Of a DNA stretch of 64,000 nucleotides, positions 54,645 through 62,536 are shown one piece after another. The position numbers and the translations under genes are program-made. This stretch comes from Myxococcota bacterium (lineage in GTDB: Bacteria > Myxococcota_A > UBA796 > CAJQPC01). Numbering within the stretch: position 1 is the first letter of the stretch; each line of letters starts with the position of its first letter. The notes under the pieces are model-generated. The model made no database searches and had not been told where the DNA came from. It was given only the letters and a program-made list of their open reading frames with translations. Location: NCBI GenBank assembly GCA_023150775.1, contig JAKLKE010000001.1, forward strand, positions 1-64,000. Reading direction: 5' to 3'.

Positions 54645-57600
54645 CTGAGCCTCCTTCGGAATCTTCCGGACGCCGCTCACGGCGCAGTTCGAGCTCGCGG
54701 TTGACCGTCTCGAGGACCTCGCGGGCGAGCGCCTCGATGTCCACATTCTGCTTGGCCGCCGCCTCAGCGGAGCCCTTGTCCCCAGCGCCATCCGTGGCCC
54801 GCGCGCTGGGCGCGTCCGCCGCGGCCAAGCGAACCTGGCGCTGCGCGTCGGAGAGACCACGCTGGTTCTCCGCGAGATGGATGAGGGACTGCAGCTTCTT
54901 GACCAGCTTCATCATCTTGTCGTCGCCGACGCCCTGCATGGCGTTGGCGGTCGAGGCCGACCGGTTGAGGCCGGTGAAGCCACGAACGACCTTGGCGCTG
55001 GACCGAGAGCGACCCCGACCCCGGAGCAGAGGCGCTCCGGCGGCGGCGCCACCCTCGGCGCTGGCCTGGGCGGCGGCGCGCATAGCGCCCTGCTCCACCC
55101 GATCGGCCTGGCCGCGGATCTGCTGGATGACCTCGACAATGGGGGCCGGCAGGCCCATGCTCGGGCGAACCCGACCGCCGTCTTGCAAGATGACCTTGAT
55201 GATCTGCTCGGGATCCCGGGCGCCGACCAGGCCGTCGATGAGCTCACCCACGGAGCGAACCCGGCTGGGCGTGACGCTGCGATCTGCCCAAGCGGGGAGC
55301 TCGGGCATCGCCGCGCCGGACCAGAGGCCGCCGAGGGTGCGGTACAGATCGGGGCGGGCGTTGCGCGCCGAGCGGGCGACGCCGGGCTGACCACCGGAGC
55401 TTGTGCCGCCCGAAGCGGCGCTCTCCGCCGTCGGCGCCTCGTCGTTGGCCCGGGGGAGGGTCATCGAAGAGAGCGCTGAGGGCAGGTTACGCGGCGTGGC
55501 GGTGGCGGCGGTCGCGGCGTTGGAGACACGCTCCCCGGGGACCCGACCGGCCTCGGAGAAGGCGCCGCGAAGGGCCGTGGCGGCGACGGTGTCCCGGGTC
55601 GTGGGGCGCGGCGCCTCCATGACGGGGGCGTCGTCGGATGCATAGGCCCCACGGAAGCCCGTGGCGCTGCCGACCCCGGCGCGAGCGCCCGCCCAGTCCG
55701 TCGGCCGCGAGGCCAACATCGGCGAGGTCATCGCAGAGGAGGACTCTGCGGCCTGCTCAACGGCGGCTTCGGGGAACGAGAAGGCCGAGGGGCTGAGCGC
55801 GGCGGCGAAGCGGGGCGGCGCGGCGACGCTCTGCGTGTCCGCGAAGCGAGCGGGCGTGGCGGCGGCGAGGCTGCGCGCGGCCGGGCCACGGGCGGCGCTG
55901 AACCGACCGTCCGCGCCACGCGCGGCGGCGACCCCACGCCAAGCGGTCATCGGGGTGCGAGCGCGAGGCGCACGAACCGCCACACGACCCGACGAGGCCG
56001 TCGCAGTCGCCGTTGGCGCAGGTGCGGGCAAGGTGAGCTCAGGAGCGCGAACCCGCGCATAAGCCGCCGGGCCGCTCGGGGCGCGCTCGGCGCTCATGGC
56101 GCTCAGACCACCCAAGAGGGCACGAAGCGCGGAGTAACCTTTCACCGGGCTCTCGTCGGCGCGCGCGGCCGCAGAGATCGTCGCCGAGCGCATCACCGAC
56201 CGAAGCTCACGGGGCAAGGCCGAAGCCGAGGTGGCCGCGCCGCCAGAGGCCCGACGCTCCAGGGAGACCTGGGCCCCAGGCATCGCGCGGCGCGCCTCCT
56301 CCACCAGCTCCGCGGCCTCGGCCTCCGAGCGCGCGACGAGCACGACCGGAGAGGGGGGCGAGAAGCGGGGCAGCAGCGAGGGGCGACGGGCGGCGTCGGG
56401 GGTGCCGACGCTCTCTAGCCGAGCGCTCGCCCAGCCAGCGCCGCTGAGGCGCTCACCGATACGCTCGACCACAGGCCCAGAGGCCACAGACGAGGGCACA
56501 ACGACCGGCGCCGGGGGCGCGGCGGCCGCGACGGCGGACACCCGGCGGGGCTCGGCGCGACCTTGGGCGGCGGAGACCGACGACGGGCGCTCAAAACGTT
56601 CGGCACGATCCGCGCGCTGGCGGGTCTCGCGGTCTTCACCGCCGAAGCCGAGGTCAAACAGATCGTCCGCGGCGGCGGCGCGATCCCGCTCAACCCGAGC
56701 TGGCGGCGCCTGGGGAAGCACGAGCTCCGAGGCCGCAAACGTCCGGACGGCCTGGGCCGCCGGAGCAGCGGCGCGCGGGCGCCGAGCCGAGGTCTGCGCG
56801 GGGAGCTCGGAGGCGGGCATAAACCGACCGTCCGGCGCCCGAACGGCCTCGGCGCGGGCGACGCGGGGCGTGGCGCTCTGCTTGGGCGCGCGGCCCCAGC
56901 CCTTCACGATGCGCTGCTCGCTGGCGGCCTCTTGCTGGGCGACGGGCTGATCCGCGCGGATGAGCACGGCCTCTGAAGCCGAAGGGGGCGTGACGCGGCG
57001 AAGCGTAGAGCGCTCACCACGGGGCGCGGCGACGGCGCGCTCAGACGCCCAGCTCGCACCAGACGGGCGAACGCCGACGGCGCTCACCTCGGCCCGAGCG
57101 TCCGCACGAACCGCAGAGACAGGCTCAAACCGACCAGAGGACGCGAGCACCGAGGCGCCGCGCGGCGCGGAGGCGCGGACACTCGACACAGTCGAGGCCG
57201 GCGCCGACACGAAGGGGGCCGCGGAGCGCGCAGACGGCGCGGAGCTCTCCAGGCCACGGCGGGCGGCGCGGAAGGTGGCGGCGGCCTTGGGCCGAGCGGC
57301 CTGGGCGGCGACCTCTTCGACGACCTCATCGCGGGGGGAGGCGCGACGAGCGGCGGCGCGAGAGACGGCGCGGGGAGCGTCGGCCTGGGACGGGCGGCCC
57401 CAGCCAGAGACCACGTTGGGCGCGGTCTCCTCGACGGGCGCGGCCACAGGCGCCGGGCTGAGAAGCGAGCCCTCCGCCGCCCGAGGGAGCAGGCGAGGAC
57501 GCGCGGCGCTGGGCTCGGAGACGCGGGCGGCGGCCCGAGGGGCGAGGCCGAAGGCGGCGCTCTCCACAGACTCCGACCCGAGCTGACCGGCGGGGATCAA

Positions 57601-59109
57601 GCGGGGGAGCTCCGACCGAAGCAGGCCACGAACGGGGCTCTCGCTGAGACGCGCCGGAGCGGCCTCTGCCTTCGCGCGCACACCACGCACAGGCGACGCC
57701 GACAGACGGGCCTCCGGGGCGGGCGCCTCCGCGCGAGCGCTCATCCACGCCGAGGCCGAGGCGGCGCGACGACGCTCGGCGGCGGGAGAGACGACGCCGG
57801 GCTGGGCGACCTCTTCAGCGGCGGGCGCGACGGGCAGCTCAGGGTTGAGGGCGGTCATCGAGGGGTTGGCGCCGAGCACCGGGCGCAGGCCGCGAGCGCG
57901 CTCGGGACGAACCCGGGCGGCGGCGATCTCCGCCACACCCAAGGCGGCGTCCGGGACCTCCTCCGCGATCACGGCGCGGAGGGGACGAGCGCGGCGGCGA
58001 AGCGCCTGCTGGGCCTCGACGACCTGGGCGTCAGCGTCTTGGGACGGCGCGCTGGTGAACGACACCGCGGGAGCGCGAAGGCCGAGCCCCGCGGCGGCGC
58101 GAACCGCCGGGTTTGAGGCGGCGGCGCTGGTGGCCAGGCGGGCGCTCGCGCGCTCCACGGGGCGGGCGGCGGCGCGGGCGGCGCGACGAGCGACGGCGCG
58201 GGTGGGCGCGGGGAGGTCGAGAGACTCAAACGTCTCCAGCGCCTCAAACGCCTCGGGCTCGGCGAGGAGCTCCAAGCTCTGCTGCAGCCGCCGAATCAGC
58301 GCCGCCGAGGGCGCCGAGGAGGCCTGGGCGGCCTGGCCCACCCGCGCCGGAGCGACGGGCGTTTGAGCAGCGCGGGCGGCCCCAACACGCGATTGACGCG
58401 CCGGGAGCCCGGCGCTGGCGGCGCGGGCGACGGACTCACCACGCTCAGCCACTTCAGCGGCGGCGGAGCCCGGACGGGGCGGCGCGACGAGGGCCTGCAT
58501 CGAGGCCGCGGAGAACACGCTGGGGAGCGGCGCCCGCTCGCTGCGTTTTGACACAGAGGGGCGCGTGACCGACTTGGCGGCGGCGGGCGCGGCGGCGCGG
58601 GTGAAGAAGCCCGAGCGACGCGGCTCATCGGCGGCGCGGCGACGGCGCACCATCTTGCCGTCGACCTCCTCCAGGTTCGACGCCTCGACCACAGGCGGTG
58701 CCCAAGGCTCGGCGAGCACCAGATCGGAGAGGTTGAAGCTCCGGGCTTTGCGGCCCAAGCCAACGGCGGAGGGGCCGGAGAGCGCCGTAGGATCGTGGCG
58801 GCGGGAGGCCGTGCGGCTCCCCGACATGCGCTCGGAGAGGCGCTCACGCACCACCTGGCGGCCCATGACCGTGTTCTCGACCCCATCAAGCCCCGCGAGC
58901 CAGTCGTAGTACGGCTGGGCGGAGAGATAGGTGAAGTCCGACGACATCCCAGACTGCAGACCCGAGCGGGCGGCGGCGCCCAGCCAAGGGTCCGTCAGGC
59001 CCAGGCGCGTGAAAAACTTGGGCGTGAGGCCCAGGCGCGGACGGCGGCTGATGCGGCCCTCCAGGCGCTGCACGAGCCTGTTGCCCGGGGTGCTCTTTAG
59101 CTTGTCCAT
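54631..59109 (-). CDS. giant 1492-aa Ala/Arg/Ser/Pro-rich low-complexity protein in the CIS operon
   Basis: Single uninterrupted ORF with ordered termini (MDKLKSTPGNRLVQRLEGR...; ...VDIEALAREVLETVNRELELRRERRPED); overlaps both neighbours by 13-14 nt. Confidence 0.8.
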   Translation of the reverse strand: MDKLKSTPGNRLVQRLEGRISRRPRLGLTPKFFTRLGLTDPWLGAAARSGLQSGMSSDFTYLSAQPYYDWLAGLDGVENTVMGRQVVRERLSERMSGSRTASRRHDPTALSGPSAVGLGRKARSFNLSDLVLAEPWAPPVVEASNLEEVDGKMVRRRRAADEPRRSGFFTRAAAPAAAKSVTRPSVSKRSERAPLPSVFSAASMQALVAPPRPGSAAAEVAERGESVARAASAGLPARQSRVGAARAAQTPVAPARVGQAAQASSAPSAALIRRLQQSLELLAEPEAFEALETFESLDLPAPTRAVARRAARAAARPVERASARLATSAAASNPAVRAAAGLGLRAPAVSFTSAPSQDADAQVVEAQQALRRRARPLRAVIAEEVPDAALGVAEIAAARVRPERARGLRPVLGANPSMTALNPELPVAPAAEEVAQPGVVSPAAERRRAASASAWMSARAEAPAPEARLSASPVRGVRAKAEAAPARLSESPVRGLLRSELPRLIPAGQLGSESVESAAFGLAPRAAARVSEPSAARPRLLPRAAEGSLLSPAPVAAPVEETAPNVVSGWGRPSQADAPRAVSRAAARRASPRDEVVEEVAAQAARPKAAATFRAARRGLESSAPSARSAAPFVSAPASTVSSVRASAPRGASVLASSGRFEPVSAVRADARAEVSAVGVRPSGASWASERAVAAPRGERSTLRRVTPPSASEAVLIRADQPVAQQEAASEQRIVKGWGRAPKQSATPRVARAEAVRAPDGRFMPASELPAQTSARRPRAAAPAAQAVRTFAASELVLPQAPPARVERDRAAAADDLFDLGFGGEDRETRQRADRAERFERPSSVSAAQGRAEPRRVSAVAAAAPPAPVVVPSSVASGPVVERIGERLSGAGWASARLESVGTPDAARRPSLLPRFSPPSPVVLVARSEAEAAELVEEARRAMPGAQVSLERRASGGAATSASALPRELRSVMRSATISAAARADESPVKGYSALRALLGGLSAMSAERAPSGPAAYARVRAPELTLPAPAPTATATASSGRVAVRAPRARTPMTAWRGVAAARGADGRFSAARGPAARSLAAATPARFADTQSVAAPPRFAAALSPSAFSFPEAAVEQAAESSSAMTSPMLASRPTDWAGARAGVGSATGFRGAYASDDAPVMEAPRPTTRDTVAATALRGAFSEAGRVPGERVSNAATAATATPRNLPSALSSMTLPRANDEAPTAESAASGGTSSGGQPGVARSARNARPDLYRTLGGLWSGAAMPELPAWADRSVTPSRVRSVGELIDGLVGARDPEQIIKVILQDGGRVRPSMGLPAPIVEVIQQIRGQADRVEQGAMRAAAQASAEGGAAAGAPLLRGRGRSRSSAKVVRGFTGLNRSASTANAMQGVGDDKMMKLVKKLQSLIHLAENQRGLSDAQRQVRLAAADAPSARATDGAGDKGSAEAAAKQNVDIEALAREVLETVNRELELRRERRPEDSEGGSDVWW

Positions 59110-59687
59110 GGCAGATCTCCCCGCGGGGGTGCGACGCGCGACGCTACCGTGACTTTACCGGCGCGCGCAGGATTCCGCGACGCAAAGACTGACCGCCCTC
59201 GTTTTACCGAGGCGGAAGGATCGCTCAGGCGCGGTGAATGCGCGAGCGGAACAGGAGCCAAACACGAGACGTCTGCTGGCCCTTCTGGTGGGCCGTCAGA
59301 GGCGCCTGCGCTTGAGGAGGGCGCTCTGGCACCTCGCCCCGATCCCGTCGTGCGCCGCCGTGGCGCGCGGGTGACCGAAGGACGCGGCGCCAGGACCGGC
59401 GCGGCCCGATGCGGCGTAGACCGCGGGCTGAACCGGAGCGTGGGCTGCAGACGAGAGACACAGCGACCAATCACCCGCGCCCGTGGCGAGACCGACGGCA
59501 GCGCGCGGCGGGAGAGCTGCGTGAGCAGAGACTCAGAGGGGCGGACCAACACCCGAAGTCGCGGCCCCTGAGGCGCACGCTCCGAACGAGAGACCACCCG
59601 AGCCATGAGGCGCCCCCCAAACATACGCGCTCCCGACCGCTCGGCGCGGCGGAAGAGTCGCTGGATGGGGGTGCAGACCTCAGACAT
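59097..59687 (-). CDS. basic Arg/Ser/Pro-rich hypothetical protein
   Basis: Start MSEVCTPIQRLFRRAERSGARMFGGRLMARVVSR; overlaps the start of the giant gene; no recognised domain. Confidence 0.5.
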   Translation of the reverse strand: MSEVCTPIQRLFRRAERSGARMFGGRLMARVVSRSERAPQGPRLRVLVRPSESLLTQLSRRALPSVSPRARVIGRCVSRLQPTLRFSPRSTPHRAAPVLAPRPSVTRAPRRRTTGSGRGARAPSSSAGASDGPPEGPADVSCLAPVPLAHSPRLSDPSASVKRGRSVFASRNPARAGKVTVASRVAPPRGDLPWTS

Positions 59688-59720
59688 GGCCGGAGTATAC
59701 CTCAAGGACTCAAGAGTTGA

Positions 59721-60167
59721 TCAGGAGATTGTGAGACCGTGATGCGCGATCTCGATCATCTCGACGGCGAGCTCCGAGCCGCCCGCGGCGAAGGACGGGC
59801 CCTCATACGCGACAGGCCAGGCGTTCACGAAGGAGTAGCGGCGCACCTCCTCCATGGCGTTGTTCTTGACGATGATCGCGCCGTTGCGGCGGCTCTGGAA
59901 GCCGTCCTGGAGGAGCTCGTTGCGCCAGTTGAGCAGCGAGGTGTCGCTGGTCACGCCGTAACGAAGGGTGACGTTCTCCCAACGGGACTGGCCGGGGAGC
60001 TTATGAACACGATGGTTCACGCCGCCCTCCTCCAGCTCAAAGACCTGGGTGCTGGTCTTGAGGCCGCTGCACTCCATGAAGTTGGCGATCGCGACGCCGT
60101 CGATCTCCAGGGCGAAGACGTAGTTGCCTTCGGGCTCTTCCGTACCGTTGTTGTGGGTCCGCGCCAT
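59721..60167 (-). CDS. phage tail tube protein (second tube, gp19-like)
   Basis: NYVFALEIDGVAIANFMECSGLKTSTQVFELEEGGVNHRVHKLPGQSRWENVTLRYGVTSDTSLLNWRNELLQ. Confidence 0.92.
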   Translation of the reverse strand: MARTHNNGTEEPEGNYVFALEIDGVAIANFMECSGLKTSTQVFELEEGGVNHRVHKLPGQSRWENVTLRYGVTSDTSLLNWRNELLQDGFQSRRNGAIIVKNNAMEEVRRYSFVNAWPVAYEGPSFAAGGSELAVEMIEIAHHGLTIS

Positions 60168-60182
60168 AGTGGCCTCCTTGGA

Positions 60183-61367
60183 TCAGCCGCCTTCGCCAAG
60201 GCGGAGGTCGATTGTGATGTGCTCGGTGGTGCTGATCGGTCGGACCGAGACGGCGACGTGTAAGCGCCCCATCTCCCGGTCCTCCTTCGTGTTGGTCTCC
60301 TCGTCACAGCGCACGAGGTAATCTTTGCGCGCGTTCTCGCCGGTCAGCAAGCCCGCCGACCAGAACTCGTCCAGCCGCGCGCGCACGTCGCGCTCAAGCA
60401 CCTTCCAGAGACCGGGCTCGTTGTGCTCGAAGACGACCCACTCGTTGTCTCGCCGAAGCTGCTCGGCGATGAGGGAGATGATGCGGCGAGAGTTGATGAA
60501 CTCCCACCGAGGATCGGCGGACAAGGTGCGACCGCCGAAGACGACCACCCCCCGACCGGCCTGAACGACGATGGCGTTCGCGCCCGCGCGGGTGGCGAAG
60601 GAGACCTCATCCCAGGTCAGCTCGACCTCGGTGTGGGTGACGCCATGAACGGTGGTGTTCGCCGGGGCCCAGGCGACGCCAAACGGCGGATGTTCCCGCT
60701 CCACGCGGGCATAAACACCGAGCATCGCACCAGAAGGAGGCATCATCTCATCCCCGGCCATCAGCCAGGGGTAGTATACAGCGCCATACGCCAAATTGTC
60801 GCCGCGAAGCGCACGAAACGACTCTAACCAGCGGGCGAGGGCCTCACCGTGTAGACCACGGGGCACGTCGAGCACCGCGAAGCGGTTGGTCATCTGCTGG
60901 CAGTGGTTGAGCAGCTCCACATAGAGCGCGTCGGCGTGGCCGCTCACTTGGCCGAGGCGGTTGACCTCCCAGCGGAAGAAGGCCGCGGAGGGGCAAGCCA
61001 GGAGGCTGATGTCCTCCATGCCGCGCAGGTGGTGCAGCAGGGGCTCTAAGACGCTGTGTACGCTCACCGGGGCGCGCAGGTCGTCTTCGTTCTGGATGCA
61101 GACGCCGAAGAGGTGGACCTGATCGCCGCCGTTGTCGAAGAAGGCCTTGATCGAGCGCCGCGTCACGACGTCGAAGAGGCCCATCAGAGGGTGGTCGAGG
61201 AGCTCCGCGAAGCGCCGAAGCGTGAGCTCGACAAAATCTCCGGCGTTGGCGTCCGCAGGCCACTCCGCCTGGGGGATGAAGCCGATGATCCCGGAGATGT
61301 CACAGCGCACCCGGCCGTAACGGCGGGTGGGGAGCGCGGTGTGCTGTATGGAGAGGCCTGGCTTCAC
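60183..61367 (-). CDS. phage tail sheath protein (second sheath)
   Basis: GIIGFIPQAEWPADANAGDFVELTLRRFAELLDHPLMGLFDVVTRRSIKAFFDNGGDQVHLFGV...AGRGVVVFGGRTLSADPRWEFINSRRIISLIAEQLRRDNEWVVFEHNEPGLWKVLERDVRARL. Confidence 0.92.
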   Translation of the reverse strand: MKPGLSIQHTALPTRRYGRVRCDISGIIGFIPQAEWPADANAGDFVELTLRRFAELLDHPLMGLFDVVTRRSIKAFFDNGGDQVHLFGVCIQNEDDLRAPVSVHSVLEPLLHHLRGMEDISLLACPSAAFFRWEVNRLGQVSGHADALYVELLNHCQQMTNRFAVLDVPRGLHGEALARWLESFRALRGDNLAYGAVYYPWLMAGDEMMPPSGAMLGVYARVEREHPPFGVAWAPANTTVHGVTHTEVELTWDEVSFATRAGANAIVVQAGRGVVVFGGRTLSADPRWEFINSRRIISLIAEQLRRDNEWVVFEHNEPGLWKVLERDVRARLDEFWSAGLLTGENARKDYLVRCDEETNTKEDREMGRLHVAVSVRPISTTEHITIDLRLGEGG

Positions 61368-61454
61368 GCCGTCACCCGGGAACGGGGCGCGTCCCTACAG
61401 GCGCGAATACCTCGCTCCGCACCGGAGAGGCGCAGAGCGAGGCGAGCCAGAAGG

Positions 61455-61613
61455 TCAGCGCGCTGTGTTGATCTTCTCGTTGATCGCAGAGATCTGCTTG
61501 ACCCACTCGTGGCGCTCACGATGACTGATATCAAGCAGACGATCGCGGTCCCAATGGAAATGGTACGCGATGAAAGCTACCTCCTTGAAGATATTGTCAA
61601 GGGGGTAGCTCAC
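61455..61613 (-). CDS. 52-aa conserved CIS-associated protein (resembles DUF6760), absent from the ORF track
   Basis: GTG start overlaps the upstream stop (TAGTG): VSYPLDNIFKEVAFIAYHFHWDRDRLLDISHRERHEWVKQISAINEKINTAR*. Confidence 0.8.
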   Translation of the reverse strand: MSYPLDNIFKEVAFIAYHFHWDRDRLLDISHRERHEWVKQISAINEKINTAR

Positions 61614-61975
61614 TATTCCCCCAGGCGGCCGAACTCCTTATCGAACTTCGAGCCGCACTCAGGGCAGGTCACCTTGATGACCGCCTCATCCTCGTTGATG
61701 CGGTTGTACATCTCCTCCAAGAACCGGAGGTCGCCTGCGAACAGGTTCTCGACGACCCCGGTGTTGACCTCGGGAAGAGCCCCCAAGCGGGACACCACCC
61801 TGCTAAGCAGGACGATGATGAGGTAGGCGCGGTTTCGCTGCACACGAATGTCGTTCAAAGGGACGATCTCGTCCTTGGCGTTGGCCAGGCGCATCACCCC
61901 TTCCCGATGGACGTTGCCGTCTTTGTCGACGTATCCACGCGGGAGAATGAACTCGTATTCCGTCTTCAGCTCCAT
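61613..61975 (-). CDS. small CIS-associated protein with CPECG motif
   Basis: MELKTEYEFILPRGYVDKDGNVHREGVMRLANAKDEI...VTCPECGSKFDKEFGRLGE, between the tube and the second sheath. Confidence 0.75.
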   Translation of the reverse strand: MELKTEYEFILPRGYVDKDGNVHREGVMRLANAKDEIVPLNDIRVQRNRAYLIIVLLSRVVSRLGALPEVNTGVVENLFAGDLRFLEEMYNRINEDEAVIKVTCPECGSKFDKEFGRLGE

Positions 61976-62018
61976 GTGCCTATCGCTCCAGCTTGGGGGA
62001 CTGCATCAACTCAGAAGA

Positions 62019-62462
62019 TCAGGCGCGCTCGATGAGCTCAACCGCGATCTCGACCTTCTCGATCGCCATCGCGGAAGAATCGGCGTCCATGTCGGGCACG
62101 TACCACTTGCAGGGCCAGCCTTCGTAGAAGTTGTAACGACCGATCTCGGTCTCACCATCCTGGTCGAGGATGATGATAGAACCGGCGCGGCGGTCGATCT
62201 TGCCCTGCTCGATGTTCTTGCGCCACTGCCACAGGTCGTCGGTCGCGGTGTAGCCGCGCTCGAGGACGATGTTGGCGTACGTGGTGCGGCCCGGCTTCTT
62301 GCGGACAACCATGTCGTTGCCCTGCTTGAACTCGATGACTTCCGTCTCCGAGTCCATGCCGCTCACGGACTTGAAGCCGCCGATGATCACCTTGGTGTCA
62401 CCGATGATGCCCTGGATCTCCAGGAGGAAGTTGTAGGCTCCGAACAGCTCTTCGGTCGGCAT
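62019..62462 (-). CDS. phage tail tube protein (first tube)
   Basis: AYNFLLEIQGIIGDTKVIIGGFKSVSGMDSETEVIEFKQGNDMVVRKKPGRTTYANIVLERGYTATDDLWQWRKNIEQG. Confidence 0.93.
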   Translation of the reverse strand: MPTEELFGAYNFLLEIQGIIGDTKVIIGGFKSVSGMDSETEVIEFKQGNDMVVRKKPGRTTYANIVLERGYTATDDLWQWRKNIEQGKIDRRAGSIIILDQDGETEIGRYNFYEGWPCKWYVPDMDADSSAMAIEKVEIAVELIERA

Positions 62463-62536
62463 GTTGTTGCTCTCCTTCTCACGTTGTGCCTTCCGGGTGG
62501 TGGCTTACCAGGCAGGCGGGGTTTCAGACAGTGGGG

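Noticed and set aside
55661-56950. several plus-strand ORFs within the giant gene
   Set aside because: Ala/Arg-rich shadow frames; the minus-strand ORF is continuous for 4.5 kb with operonic overlaps.
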